DNA of 64,000 nucleotides, from NCBI RefSeq assembly GCF_021601385.1, contig NZ_BQHO01000031.1, positions 17,597 through 81,596 on the forward strand, written 5' to 3'. Source of the stretch: Pseudomonas parasichuanensis. Its GTDB lineage: Bacteria; Pseudomonadota; Gammaproteobacteria; Pseudomonadales; Pseudomonadaceae. Positions 34,846 to 49,209 of this stretch are shown here, piece by piece. The notes beneath the pieces are model-generated. The model made no database searches. It was not told the origin of the DNA and saw nothing but the letters and a program-made list of their open reading frames with translations. Positions within the stretch are counted from its first letter, which is position 1. Each line of letters begins with the position of its first letter. Both the position numbers and the translations under genes were made by a program.

Positions 34846-35322
34846 ATGCAGCCGTTCATCCCTGCACCGCAACAAGTCCAGTTGCCACTGTTCGAGGCAT
34901 TTTTCGCCAATCCGGTTTTGCCAGGCTTCAAGGCCCGCGAACAACCGCGCAAGAGCAACCAGCCCGAGCTGTTCAGCGAACTGGCTCTGCGCGGTGCACC
35001 CGGCCATTGCCAGAGCCTGCTGGCACCTGTTCTACGCGAACTCAGCGAAGAGGACGACAGCCGCTGGCTCACCTTGATCGCTCCGCCTGCCAGCCTCACG
35101 CAAGCCTGGCTGCGCGATGCCGGCCTCAACCGTGAACGCATCCTGCTGCTTCAGCCAGGCAGCAACCAGAACGCCCTGCAGCTGGCTTGCGAAGCATTGC
35201 GCCTGGGGCACAGCCATACCGTCGTCAGCTGGCTGGGCAGTGTGAGCAACAGCGCTCGCCAGCAGCTGCTACGCGCCGCTGCCGCTGGCAAAGCACAAAG
35301 CCTGAACATCCGCCTGGGCTGA
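34846..35322 (+). CDS. sulA: SOS cell-division inhibitor SulA
   Basis: 158 residues. SulA binds FtsZ and delays division during DNA damage. LLAPVLRELSEEDDSRWLTLIAPPASLT and WLRDAGLNRERILLLQPGSNQNALQLACEALRLG (first and second half listed in order, split here) carry the RecA-like SulA fold pattern, ending with VVSWLGSVSNSARQQLLRAA. A GAGGAGG Shine-Dalgarno-like run precedes the ATG. It is co-transcribed with lexA and so is induced in the SOS response. No Lon tag-like C-terminus can be judged by eye. Confidence 0.9.
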   Translation: MQPFIPAPQQVQLPLFEAFFANPVLPGFKAREQPRKSNQPELFSELALRGAPGHCQSLLAPVLRELSEEDDSRWLTLIAPPASLTQAWLRDAGLNRERILLLQPGSNQNALQLACEALRLGHSHTVVSWLGSVSNSARQQLLRAAAAGKAQSLNIRLG

Positions 35323-35373
35323 TGTTCAGGCTTTGCCTGTCATCCGTTTGTAGCCGTGAACCTCTAACGTGGT

Positions 35374-35607
35374 TCAGTGAAGGACTCGCGGCCCTTCATC
35401 ACGCTCGAAATCGCCTTCTACCAAGCGGCCAGCCATTTGCACACCGACGCTGAGCATGGCCTTGGCCACTTCCACATGCTGTCCTTGCAGGAATGCCTTG
35501 GCATCCTCGGAGAAATCCAGGGTTACCAGGGAACCTTCATCCTCGGCGCGGCGCAGCTCGATCCGGCCATCAGGCAACTCGACAATTTCTAGAAAGGACG
35601 TTGACAT
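35374..35607 (-). CDS. Small conserved hypothetical protein (77 aa)
   Basis: Start chosen at MSTSFLEIVELPDGRIELRR; an earlier start 20 codons upstream reads into the next gene. Acidic, with a short beta-hairpin pattern (DGRIELRRAEDEGSLVTLDF) and one helix (EVAKAMLSVGVQMAGRLVEG). It lies next to a DUF6586-like gene in the same direction; the two are 53 bases apart. I do not recognise a function; the type is conserved in Pseudomonas next to topA. Confidence 0.7.
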   Translation of the reverse strand: MSTSFLEIVELPDGRIELRRAEDEGSLVTLDFSEDAKAFLQGQHVEVAKAMLSVGVQMAGRLVEGDFERDEGPRVLH

Positions 35608-35660
35608 ACTTGGGGCCTGCTTTTCACGAAAGGCCGATAGTGTACCAGCCATGATTGCTG

Positions 35661-36182
35661 TCAGCACTCACTCAGCGCGTCGCGAAATCGTCTCACCAAG
35701 TCCTTCAAACTCTTCCGCCAGGCCTCCAGCTCTTCCTGAGAAAGCTCCAGCGGCTCAGCCTCGTCCAGATTAACCGCTTGGATCAATGGCTGGGTAACAT
35801 CGGTTTTCGCGCTTTTCTTCGCGACCGGCGGTCGGAACAAATCGGCATAAGCGGCGAGCAGACGAGCCAGCCAGGTTTCCGGCTGACGTGCCAGCTCCAG
35901 CATTTCTGCCATCTCCGGAATCGCCACGTTCTGCAGCACCTCATCGTTGAGCAGCAGCTCAGCCCGCGCCGCAGCCGCCTGCGGCAAGCGATAGAAACCG
36001 GCGATCTCGTGGCACAACCCCAGTAACGCACCATACAGGTGGAACAACGCCGCTTCGCGCTCGGCCTGGACCAACCCTTGGGCATTCATGGCTCCGCTGG
36101 TAGCGGCCTTGGCCATGGACTCCAGCGCGAGGCCGGCAAAGAACAGTTTCTGATTGGTGCGAGTGTACAGTTCCTGGGCCAT
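35661..36182 (-). CDS. DUF6586-like helical protein
   Basis: 173 residues beginning MAQELYTRTNQKLFFAGLAL behind a GGGAGGTCAT Shine-Dalgarno. All-helical with an Ala/Leu-rich core (EREAALFHLYGALLGLCHEI, AAAARAELLLNDEVL) and a charged C-terminus (LSQEELEAWRKSLKDLVRRF). No catalytic motif or signal peptide. Found with topA in Pseudomonas; function unknown. Confidence 0.7.
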   Translation of the reverse strand: MAQELYTRTNQKLFFAGLALESMAKAATSGAMNAQGLVQAEREAALFHLYGALLGLCHEIAGFYRLPQAAAARAELLLNDEVLQNVAIPEMAEMLELARQPETWLARLLAAYADLFRPPVAKKSAKTDVTQPLIQAVNLDEAEPLELSQEELEAWRKSLKDLVRRFRDALSEC

Positions 36183-36257
36183 TTTCGATGACCTCCCATT
36201 GGCAGCAAGGCGATGTTGCAGTGTCGGGGATTGGCAAGCATTACGGCAAGCACAAAC

Positions 36258-36313
36258 GATCGCGGGGCATGCGCGCCCCCACTAAGCCGTGGAAGCGCGC
36301 TTGCCCCGCGATC
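36258..36313 (-). terminator. Hairpin after topA
   Basis: GATCGCGGGGCATGCGCGC pairs with GCGCGCTTGCCCCGCGATC across an 18-base loop. It is a strong stem without a clear T-tract, so it may be a REP-derived rather than a classical terminator. Confidence 0.6.
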
Positions 36314-36327
36314 AGGCTGCGCTCAGA

Positions 36328-38937
36328 TCAGCGCTTGTCTTCGACCTTCCACGCCTTGCCGTCGTAGAACGCCTTCCAGCCGGTCGGCTTGCCGTCGACT
36401 TCAGACTGCACGTACTGCTCCTTGGTCTTGCGGCTGTAGCGGATTACCGCCGGGCGGCCCTCAGGGTCCTTCTGCGGCGCTTCGCAGAGGAAGTGGTACT
36501 TCGGATCGATCTCGTGCTTGTGCGGCACGATTTCCAGCACCAGCGGCGCACGGGTCTCGCGATTCTTGGGGAACTGGCTGGCGGCCAGGAACAAGCCCGA
36601 GGCACCGTCACGCAGCACATAGGTGTCGTCGACCTTTTCGCACTTGAGCTCTGGCATGTCCACCTTGTCCATCTTCGGTGGCGCCGCCTCGCCGCTTTTA
36701 AGCAGCTTGCGGGTGTTCTTGCACGCAGCATTGGTGCAACCGAAGAACTTGCCGAAACGACCGGTCTTGAGCTGCATCTCGCTGCCGCACTTGTCGCACT
36801 CCAGGCTCGGCCCTTCGTAGCCCTTGATGCGGTAGCTGCCCTCTTCGATCTCGTAGCCGACGCAATCCGGGTTGTTACCGCAGATGTGCAGCTTGCGCTT
36901 CTCGTCGAGCAGATAGGCATCCATCGCGGTCGAGCAGATAGGGCAGCGATGCTTGCCACGCAATACCAGCGACTCGGACTCACCTTCGTCGTCGGCAGCG
37001 ATCTCGTCGCCCGGCACCAGGTTCACAGTGGCCTTGCAACGCTCTTTGGGTGGCAGACTATAGCCCGAGCAACCCAGGAATACGCCGGTGGAGGCCGTAC
37101 GGATCATCATCGGCCGCCCGCATTCCTTGCACGCGATATTGGTTGGGGTCGGCTGGTTGGCACGCATGCCATGCTCGGTAGACTCCGCGGTCTGCAGCTT
37201 CTTGCTGAAGTCACCGTAGAACTCGTCCAGTACGTTCTTCCAGTCGCGCTCGCCCTGGGCCACGTCGTCGAGGTGCTCTTCCATGCCGGCGGTGAAGCCG
37301 TAGTCCATCAGGTTGGAGAAGCTCTCCGACAGGCGCTCGGTGACGATGTCGCCCATCTTCTCGGAGTAGAAGCGGCGGTTGTGCAGCGTCACATAGCCGC
37401 GGTCCTGGATGGTCGAAATGATCGCGGCATAAGTCGATGGTCGACCGATACCGCGCTTTTCCATTTCCTTGACCAGGCTGGCTTCGGTGAAACGCGCTGG
37501 CGGCTTGGTGAAGTGCTGGCTGGGGTCGATCTGGATCAGCTTGAGCGCTTCGCCCTGCGCCATGTCCGGCAGCACGTCATCTTCACCTGGCTTGCTCTGC
37601 TGCGGCAGGACGCGGGTGTAACCGTCGAACTTGAGGATGCGGCCCTTGGCACGCAGCTCGAAGTCGCCAGCCGCTACGGTGACGCTGGTGGACAGGTACT
37701 GCGCCGGCGGCATCTGGCAGGCCAGGAACTGGCGCCAGATCAGCTCGTACAGGCGCTCGGCGTCACGCTCCATGCCGGTGAGCTTGGTTGGGTGCGTATT
37801 AACGTCGGACGGGCGAATCGCCTCGTGCGCTTCCTGGGCCCCTTCCTTGCTGCCATAGACGATGGGCGCGGCCGGCAGGTACTGCTTGCCGAATTCTTTC
37901 TCGATATAGCTGCGCGCCATCTCGACGGCATCGGTCGACAGGTTGGTCGAGTCGGTACGCATGTAGGTGATGTAACCCGCTTCGTACAGACGCTGGGCCA
38001 TCATCATGGTTTTCTTCACCCCGTAGCCCAGCCGGTTGCTCGCGGCCTGCTGCAGGGTAGAGGTGATGAACGGTGCCGATGGTTTGCTGCTGGTCGGCCG
38101 GTCTTCGCGCTTGCTGACGCTGTAGCTCGACGCCTTGAGTTTCTCAAGGGCGGCCATGGCCTGGGCTTCGTTGAGCGGCTTGAAGGCTTCACCCTTCTCG
38201 CGTGCCACCTCGAAACGCACCTTGGCGTTCTTGGCAGTACCCAGGTCGGCGTGGACCTCCCAGTACTCTTCCGGATTGAAGGCGCGGATTTCACGCTCGC
38301 GCTCGACCACCAGCTTCACCGCCACCGACTGTACACGGCCAGCGGACAGGCCACGGGCGATCTTGGCCCACAGCAGCGGCGAAACCATGTAGCCGACCAC
38401 ACGGTCGAGGAAGCGACGCGCCTGCTGGGCATTGACCCGATCGATATCGAGCTCGCCCGGCTGCGAGAACGCTTCCTGGATGGCTTTCTTGGTGATTTCG
38501 TTGAACACCACACGCTTGTAGCGGCTGTCGTCACCGCCGATGGCTTCGCGCAGGTGCCAGGCAATGGCTTCCCCCTCGCGATCCAAGTCGGTTGCGAGAT
38601 AGATGGTGTCGGCATCCTTGGCCAGGCGGCGCAGCTCTTCGATCACCTTCTCCTTGCCGGGAAGGATCTCGTACTTGGCTTTCCAGCCGGCTTCCGGGTC
38701 GACGCCCATGCGTGCCACCAGGGTGCGGCGGGCCTTTTCCTTGGGCGACAGCGCCGGCGCTTCACCTGCTGCCTTGCCACGCTTGGCCGCCGGATCCTTG
38801 CTCGCACTGGCGGAACCGCTGGTGGGAAGGTCGCGGATATGGCCGATACTCGACTTCACCACGTACTGGTTGCCCAGGTACTTGTTGATGGTCTTGGCCT
38901 TGGCCGGGGATTCCACAATGACCAGCGATTTGCCCAT
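36328..38937 (-). CDS. topA: DNA topoisomerase I
   Basis: 869 residues, close to E. coli TopA (865). TOPRIM at the N-terminus ([18 protein letters not shown]), acidic [13 protein letters not shown] motif, catalytic Tyr near residue 325 in [10 protein letters not shown], and C-terminal zinc-ribbon domains ([50 protein letters not shown]). It relaxes negative supercoils; the C-terminal ribbons help bind single strands and RNA polymerase. The long open frame on the opposite strand is an artefact of GC bias. Confidence 0.97.
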   Translation of the reverse strand: MGKSLVIVESPAKAKTINKYLGNQYVVKSSIGHIRDLPTSGSASASKDPAAKRGKAAGEAPALSPKEKARRTLVARMGVDPEAGWKAKYEILPGKEKVIEELRRLAKDADTIYLATDLDREGEAIAWHLREAIGGDDSRYKRVVFNEITKKAIQEAFSQPGELDIDRVNAQQARRFLDRVVGYMVSPLLWAKIARGLSAGRVQSVAVKLVVEREREIRAFNPEEYWEVHADLGTAKNAKVRFEVAREKGEAFKPLNEAQAMAALEKLKASSYSVSKREDRPTSSKPSAPFITSTLQQAASNRLGYGVKKTMMMAQRLYEAGYITYMRTDSTNLSTDAVEMARSYIEKEFGKQYLPAAPIVYGSKEGAQEAHEAIRPSDVNTHPTKLTGMERDAERLYELIWRQFLACQMPPAQYLSTSVTVAAGDFELRAKGRILKFDGYTRVLPQQSKPGEDDVLPDMAQGEALKLIQIDPSQHFTKPPARFTEASLVKEMEKRGIGRPSTYAAIISTIQDRGYVTLHNRRFYSEKMGDIVTERLSESFSNLMDYGFTAGMEEHLDDVAQGERDWKNVLDEFYGDFSKKLQTAESTEHGMRANQPTPTNIACKECGRPMMIRTASTGVFLGCSGYSLPPKERCKATVNLVPGDEIAADDEGESESLVLRGKHRCPICSTAMDAYLLDEKRKLHICGNNPDCVGYEIEEGSYRIKGYEGPSLECDKCGSEMQLKTGRFGKFFGCTNAACKNTRKLLKSGEAAPPKMDKVDMPELKCEKVDDTYVLRDGASGLFLAASQFPKNRETRAPLVLEIVPHKHEIDPKYHFLCEAPQKDPEGRPAVIRYSRKTKEQYVQSEVDGKPTGWKAFYDGKAWKVEDKR

Positions 38938-39037
38938 GGATCGGAGTATTCCTGAATCTGAAGATGAAAAACGCGTCAGGTGCCGGACGCGGCACCGCTA
39001 TATATAGTGGCAAAACAGTGAGGTCAAGCGCGGTCGT

Positions 39038-39289
39038 TCACTCGCCCGCTTTGCCTTGCAGCTCCGCCAGCCCCTCTTCGGCCTCGACCAAAGCAAAGCG
39101 TGGCACCTGCTCGCCGTCAACCTCGACGCACTCCTGGAACATCGAAAGCGGCCTGACCCAGAAGCTGTAATCACCGTACAGGCACTGGTAGAAGACCATC
39201 CATTCTTCGCTCTCGGAATGCCGCGCAGCACTGAAGACACGGTACTCAGGCCCTTTGTAATGCCGGTATACGCCTGGTTGTATCTGCAT
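39038..39289 (-). CDS. DUF1653 family protein
   Basis: 83 residues from MQIQPGVYRHYKGPEYRVFS; an ATG seven codons earlier is less likely because AGGCAGGG lies 5 bases before the chosen one. DUF1653 hallmark: GxYRHYKGPxYxVxxxARHSExxExxVxYxxLYGDYxxWVRPLxMF (here as short pieces: YRHYKGPEYRVF, ARHSESEEWMVF, LYGDYSFWVRPLSMF). Function unknown. It lies between topA and fadA in P. putida. Confidence 0.88.
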   Translation of the reverse strand: MQIQPGVYRHYKGPEYRVFSAARHSESEEWMVFYQCLYGDYSFWVRPLSMFQECVEVDGEQVPRFALVEAEEGLAELQGKAGE

Positions 39290-39327
39290 GTCGCCCTGCC
39301 TCTTGAACAAATCCTGTAAAAAACAAA

Positions 39328-39350
39328 AACCGGGGCACTGGGCCCCGGTT
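39328..39350 (-). terminator. fadA terminator
   Basis: Minus strand: AACCGGGG(C) stem with a short loop, CCCCGGTT, then TTTGTTTTTTAC. Just after the fadA stop. Confidence 0.85.
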
Positions 39351-39367
39351 GCTGCCTTGCAACGCGA

Positions 39368-40558
<1,191 letters not shown>

Positions 40559-40574
40559 CTAGCTCGTTGGGCGC

Positions 40575-42722
<2,148 letters not shown>

Positions 42723-42854
42723 CAACTGATCTCCACGATATGGAAGCTGAACTGTACACGCCGATCGCTGGCGCAAGAGCCGGTCTGCCGGTGTCTTGCC
42801 GCAGGCACACCCGTCGGCGCGCTAATCGGGGTTCTGTAAGAGCGATCTGACATA

Positions 42855-42881
42855 CAAACGCTCAATTCATACGCCCGTTTG
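42855..42881. promoter_or_regulatory. Long-spaced inverted repeat upstream of fadB
   Basis: CAAACG and CGTTTG half-sites, the PsrA half-sites, are separated by 15 bases rather than the usual 2-4. It lies 133 bases before fadB. PsrA or other regulation is only inferred. Confidence 0.35.
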
Positions 42882-43140
42882 ATTTGGGTGTGCACACATT
42901 CTCCGAAAAGATCGGCGTTGTCAAATGCTCTCAAGCACCTTGAAAACGCGACTTTCCAGTCATTTTGTACGCTGCAGGCATGAACCATGATGACAGTGAT
43001 TGCCGACCATTCATGTCAGCGATAAACCATGGCCGAGCGCTAAAGCATGCATTTTCTTAAACGCGCGCGCCAACACTGGCTACACTGCCAGGTGTTCAGC
43101 GTGATCCCGGCCTGCCTGGCCTTTTCTGCGTAGCAGAACG

Positions 43141-43184
43141 CAAAGCGGCGCGCAGGAGCCTTTCGGTTCCTGCGCGCCGCTTTG
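43141..43184. terminator. 20-bp hairpin after the membrane protein gene
   Basis: CAAAGCGGCGCGCAGGAGCC / GGTTCCTGCGCGCCGCTTTG with a TTTC loop (one G-U pair). No long T-tract on either strand, so termination is plausible but not certain. Confidence 0.6.
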
Positions 43185-43200
43185 TCGTTGACAAGGAAGG

Positions 43201-43638
43201 TCAAGCGAGGGTTTTGAGCACCCTGGCAATATCCTGCAAAACAGAATCTTCACCACGCTCGCCCCAGAACAGGGCGAGCATCTGGGTATCCGCCTCGATC
43301 TTGTAGACGCTTTCCGGCAACCCGGCGAAGGCCGCGAGCAACCGAGGGTCTTCGCAGGGCTCGCGGTACCGGTTCCACCAGACACCCGGGCTCACCTGCC
43401 AGTAGCACCAGCTGTCGTCGCGCCCCTTGCCCCGCGCCCGGTGGTACTGCGGGCAAGGGTTGGGGGGCTGTTTTTCCAGCCAGTGCGGCCACTCCTGCGG
43501 CGCCAGCTGCATGGCCAGGCCCATGCGCCGCCCCTCCAGGCGCAAGTCCATCTGCCGGCTCTGCTTGCGCGAGGGGCGCAACCAGGCGAGCGGGCTGAGA
43601 ATCAGCGCAAGGATTGACACCACCAGCCATACCGTCAT
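43201..43638 (-). CDS. Small membrane protein, conserved hypothetical
   Basis: 145 residues from MTVWLVVSILALILSPLAWL, a single N-terminal TM followed by a cytoplasmic, Trp/Pro-rich domain (WPHWLEKQPPNPCPQYHRAR, CYWQVSPGVWWNRYREPCED). No known family recognised. It is conserved next to the universal-stress gene in Pseudomonas (by context memory). A longer frame begins nine codons upstream. Confidence 0.65.
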   Translation of the reverse strand: MTVWLVVSILALILSPLAWLRPSRKQSRQMDLRLEGRRMGLAMQLAPQEWPHWLEKQPPNPCPQYHRARGKGRDDSWCYWQVSPGVWWNRYREPCEDPRLLAAFAGLPESVYKIEADTQMLALFWGERGEDSVLQDIARVLKTLA

Positions 43639-43748
43639 ATCTGTAGACCTTATAAAGCGTTGCAAATGAGCGGGTTACTCAGCCTTCACGGACACCCCGC
43701 ACGAAAGCGACCATACTTCTTCTATCGCGATTGTCAGGAGTACAGCTC

Positions 43749-44192
43749 ATGTCCTACGAACATCTTCTGGTCGCCGTCGACCTGACCGAAGAATGCGACC
43801 CGGTGATCAAGCGCGCCAAAGCGATCGCCCTGGGGAGCGGCGCGAAGGTGTCACTGGTGCATATCGTCGAACCCATGGCCATGGCCTTTGGCGGTGACGT
43901 GCCGATGGACCTCTCGCAGCTGCAGCAGCAACAGTTCGATCAGGCCAAGGAGCGCATGGAGCGCCTGTTCAACAAGTACCCGGATATCAACCGAGGCGAC
44001 TCGCACCTGGTCTATGGCCAGCCTCGCCAGGAGATTCACCAACTGGCGAAAGACCAGAAATGCGACCTGATCGTGGTGGGCAGCCATGGCCGCCACGGCC
44101 TGGCACTGCTGTTGGGCAGCACCGCCAACGATGTGCTGCATGGCGCGCCGTGCGATGTACTGGCAGTACGCTTGCTGAAAAAAGCCGAATAA
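43749..44192 (+). CDS. Universal stress protein (UspA family)
   Basis: 147 residues from MSYEHLLVAVDLTEECDPVI with CAGGAG upstream. The ATP-binding loop G2xG9xGS/T is visible as VVGSHGRHGLALLLGSTAND. It is a single-domain UspA-type protein with residues LVHIVEPMAMAFGG. These proteins protect during starvation and oxidative stress; the target is unspecified. A perfect 14-bp hairpin follows the stop. Confidence 0.9.
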   Translation: MSYEHLLVAVDLTEECDPVIKRAKAIALGSGAKVSLVHIVEPMAMAFGGDVPMDLSQLQQQQFDQAKERMERLFNKYPDINRGDSHLVYGQPRQEIHQLAKDQKCDLIVVGSHGRHGLALLLGSTANDVLHGAPCDVLAVRLLKKAE

Positions 44193-44200
44193 TGCGTTGA

Positions 44201-44228
44201 TCGCGGGGCAAGCCGGCTTGCCCCGCGA
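44201..44228. terminator. Perfect inverted repeat between uspA-like gene and uup
   Basis: TCGCGGGGCAAGCC immediately followed by GGCTTGCCCCGCGA, loopless on paper. REP-derived hairpin between convergent gene ends. Confidence 0.65.
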
Positions 44229-44233
44229 CGGCT

Positions 44234-46165
<1,932 letters not shown>

Positions 46166-46372
46166 GATCATCTCCAAAAACCGGGCGCGCATTCTACCCG
46201 ACTTGCCACCCCACGGCATCAAAACCACGTTGCCGGCAGCACCGCGTCGGATAACAACTCGATACAAGCACAGTGCTTTCACCGGCCCACGGCAAACGGC
46301 TAAGCTAGGCAGTAATACCCAACAGTGCTGGCTCCGCCGTCACTCTCTATGGTTCAACTGCCCGGACGTATC

Positions 46373-48301
46373 ATGCGCAGCCGCCTGTTACAAATTGCTT
46401 CCTGCCTGTTGCTCACCGCCACTGCGGCGAGTGCCGCCCAGGCCATCGATATCACCCAGCAGCGCCAGTACTACGACGAAGCCAAGCGCGCCCTGGCCAA
46501 AGGCGACAAGGGCCCCTACCTGCGCTACGCGCAAGCCCTGCGCGACTACCCGCTGACGCCCTACCTCACGTATGACGAGCTGACCGCCCGGCTCAAAAGC
46601 GCCAGCAACGAGGAAATCGAAGGCTTCCTCGCCGCCCACGGCGACTTGCCCCAGGCCAACTGGATGAAGCTGCGCTGGTTGCGCTGGCTGGCCGAACGCG
46701 GCGAATGGAACACCTTTGTCAAATATTACGACCCCAAGCTCAACTTCACCGAGCTGGACTGCCTCAACGGCCAGTATCAGCTCAGCCATGGCCAACGCCC
46801 CCAAGGCTTCGCCACGGCAGACAAACTGTGGAACGTCGGCAAATCACAGCCAGAGGCCTGCGACACGCTGTTCGCCATGTGGGCCGCCGAAGGTCAGCTG
46901 ACCGAGGCCAAACGCTGGGAACGTGCCAAGCTGGCGGCCCAGGCACGTAATTACGGGCTGGCCAACAACCTGGTGAAAACCCTCACCACGCTGGCCCCTC
47001 AGGGCAAGCTGCTGATCGATGTGGCGCAGAAGCCCGAGCTGCTCAACCAGCCTTCGCGCTTCACCCCGGTCAACGAGGCCATGTCCGACGTGGTCAGCCT
47101 CGGCCTGCGTCGCCTGGCGCGCCAGGACCCGGAGCAAGCCATGGCGCTGCTCGATGACTACGCCCAGCGCATGCATTTTTCCCGCGACGAGAAGGTCGCC
47201 ATCGCCCGCGAGATCGGCCTCACGCTCGCGCGTCGCTACGACCCGCGCGCGCTGGACCTCATGACCCGCTACGACCCCGAACTGCGGGACAACACCGTCA
47301 GCGAGTGGCGCATGCGCCTGCTGCTGCGCCTGGGGCGCTGGGAAGAAGCCTACGAGCTGAGCAAGCGCCTGCCGCAGGACCTGGCCAGCAGCAGTCGCTG
47401 GAAGTACTGGCAGGCGCGCAGCCTGGAACTGGCGCAACCCAACAACCCACAGATCCCGCTGTTGTACAAAACCGTGGCCCGCGAGCGTGATTTCTATGGC
47501 TTCCTCGCCGCCGACCGGGCACAGACGCCCTACCAGCTGAACAACAAGCCACTGCTGCTCAGCCAGCAGGTGATCAACAAGGTACGCAACACCCCCGGCG
47601 TGCGCCGCGCCCTGGAGTTCCACGCCCGTGGCCAGATCGTCGAAGGGCGCCGCGAGTGGTACCACGTCAGCCGCCACTTCAGCCGTGACGAAATGGTCGC
47701 CCAGGCGCGCCTGGCCTACGACATGCGCTGGTACTTCCCGGCGATCCGCACCATCAGCCAGGCCCAGTACTGGGACGACCTGGACATCCGCTTCCCCATG
47801 GCCCACCGCGACACCCTGGTGCGCGAAGCCAAGGTACGTGGCCTGCACTCGAGCTGGGTCTTTGCCATCACCCGCCAGGAAAGCGCCTTCATGGAAGACG
47901 CCCGCTCCAGCGTCGGCGCCAGCGGCCTGATGCAGCTGATGCCCGCCACCGCCAAGGAGACCGCACGCAAGTTCAGCATCCCGCTGGCCTCCCCGGCCCA
48001 GGTACTCAACCCGGACAAGAACATCCAGCTCGGCGCCGCTTACCTGAGCCAGGTCCACAGCCAGTTCAACGGCAACCGTGTGCTGGCCTCGGCCGCCTAC
48101 AACGCCGGCCCCGGCCGCGTGCGCCAATGGCTCAAGGGCGCCAAGCACCTGAGCTTCGATGTCTGGGTCGAGTCGATCCCGTTCGACGAGACACGCCAGT
48201 ACGTACAGAACGTGCTGTCGTACTCGGTCATCTACGGGCAAAAGCTCAATTCACCGCAACCCCTGGTGGATTGGCACGAGCGGTATTTCGACGATATGTA
48301 A
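46373..48301 (+). CDS. slt: Soluble lytic murein transglycosylase Slt70
   Basis: 642 residues from MRSRLLQIASCLLLTATAAS, with signal peptide ending near SAAQA. A long alpha-superhelical U domain (residues ~40-450) is followed by the SLT catalytic domain: Glu503 in TRQESAFMEDARSSVGASGL, then MQLMPATAKETARKF and AYNAGPGRVRQWL. It makes 1,6-anhydro-muropeptides in the periplasm, providing the substrate NagZ later processes. It starts after about 200 bases from the divergent uup gene. Confidence 0.95.
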   Translation: MRSRLLQIASCLLLTATAASAAQAIDITQQRQYYDEAKRALAKGDKGPYLRYAQALRDYPLTPYLTYDELTARLKSASNEEIEGFLAAHGDLPQANWMKLRWLRWLAERGEWNTFVKYYDPKLNFTELDCLNGQYQLSHGQRPQGFATADKLWNVGKSQPEACDTLFAMWAAEGQLTEAKRWERAKLAAQARNYGLANNLVKTLTTLAPQGKLLIDVAQKPELLNQPSRFTPVNEAMSDVVSLGLRRLARQDPEQAMALLDDYAQRMHFSRDEKVAIAREIGLTLARRYDPRALDLMTRYDPELRDNTVSEWRMRLLLRLGRWEEAYELSKRLPQDLASSSRWKYWQARSLELAQPNNPQIPLLYKTVARERDFYGFLAADRAQTPYQLNNKPLLLSQQVINKVRNTPGVRRALEFHARGQIVEGRREWYHVSRHFSRDEMVAQARLAYDMRWYFPAIRTISQAQYWDDLDIRFPMAHRDTLVREAKVRGLHSSWVFAITRQESAFMEDARSSVGASGLMQLMPATAKETARKFSIPLASPAQVLNPDKNIQLGAAYLSQVHSQFNGNRVLASAAYNAGPGRVRQWLKGAKHLSFDVWVESIPFDETRQYVQNVLSYSVIYGQKLNSPQPLVDWHERYFDDM

Positions 48302-48311
48302 GCAATCGTCC

Positions 48312-48338
48312 GTGGGAGCGCGGGTTCGCCGCTCCCAC
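48312..48338. repeat. REP-like hairpin after slt
   Basis: GTGGGAGCGCGGGTTCGCCGCTCCCAC. Stem GTGGGAGCG / CGCTCCCAC between convergent slt and the MOSC gene. Confidence 0.7.
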
Positions 48339-48344
48339 AAGCCG

Positions 48345-49148
48345 CTACTCGATGATCTCGACGGGCATCCCCACCCTCAACTCCCCCGCACCATCCACCG
48401 CCAGGTTCTGGCCAAACAGCACATCCCCTTCCTTCTCGCGGAACGTCTTGAGCGTGGTCAGCGGCTCACGGTCCGGACTGCGCTCGCCCGTGGCGGGGTC
48501 GAGGGTAGTGAGGATGCAACGCACGCTGGGCTTGAGCACGCGGAAGGTCATGTCACCAATGCGGATGCGCTTCCAGCGGTCTTCGGCGAATGCCTCGGCG
48601 CCTTCGACCACCAGGTTCGGGCGAAAACGCAGCATTTCCATGGGCCGGCCGATTCGCGCGCTCAGCTCGTCCAGGGACGCCTGACCGATCAACAACAGTG
48701 GAAAACCATCAGGGAATGCGGCGCGGTCACTGTTCAGGCCATAACCGCTAGGCAAGTACCTCGCCCGCTGGTCAGGGCAGTGCACCAGCCGCACCGCCTT
48801 GCCCAACAGCTCGCTGAGCCACGCCGCTGCGGCATCCCCCGCATCGGGCACGCGCAGCGTGTCACGCCAGATGGTGACACCACGCAAGTCATCGTCGGCA
48901 GATGGCACTGGCACTTCCAATGCCTCCCGCCCCGGTGCCGAGAGCAGCAATTGGCCATGCACGCCGTAGTCGGCCGTTATCTGCCCAAGCGCTGGCCACG
49001 CCCGCTGCGTGAGGAAGCGACCGTTCTCGGCCTCCACCACCAGCCAGCGTCGATCACCGTCCAGGCCCAGGTTGTCAACGGGCGAGCGTTGAAGGCTCTG
49101 CGCCTGCGTCGACTTCACCGGGTAACGATACAACGCACTCAGAATCAT
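48345..49148 (-). CDS. MOSC domain protein (YcbX-like)
   Basis: 267 residues, MILSALYRYPVKSTQAQSLQ. The N-terminal MOSC-N barrel (about 1-120) is followed by a MOSC domain with conserved Cys in LKPSVRCILTTLDPATG and the start of the motif RFRPNLVVEG. MOSC proteins transfer sulfur to molybdenum-type cofactors; YcbX acts in N-hydroxylated base detoxification. moeA/moaB lie about 8 kb away but are not in an operon with it. Confidence 0.85.
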   Translation of the reverse strand: MILSALYRYPVKSTQAQSLQRSPVDNLGLDGDRRWLVVEAENGRFLTQRAWPALGQITADYGVHGQLLLSAPGREALEVPVPSADDDLRGVTIWRDTLRVPDAGDAAAAWLSELLGKAVRLVHCPDQRARYLPSGYGLNSDRAAFPDGFPLLLIGQASLDELSARIGRPMEMLRFRPNLVVEGAEAFAEDRWKRIRIGDMTFRVLKPSVRCILTTLDPATGERSPDREPLTTLKTFREKEGDVLFGQNLAVDGAGELRVGMPVEIIE

Positions 49149-49209
49149 CCCTGCCTCACCCTGCGCCAGTAAAAGCCCAAGCTTATACCGGACACCGGTG
49201 ATACGGGTA

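Larger units (their letters stand above)
42723..43200. other. Long intergenic region upstream of fadBA
   Basis: 478 bases between fadB and a membrane-protein gene. It contains a long-spaced CAAACG...CGTTTG inverted repeat (separate entry), a possible plus-strand promoter near 43057-43086 and a 20-bp hairpin near its end. No credible gene. Most of it is likely the fadBA control region. Confidence 0.6.
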
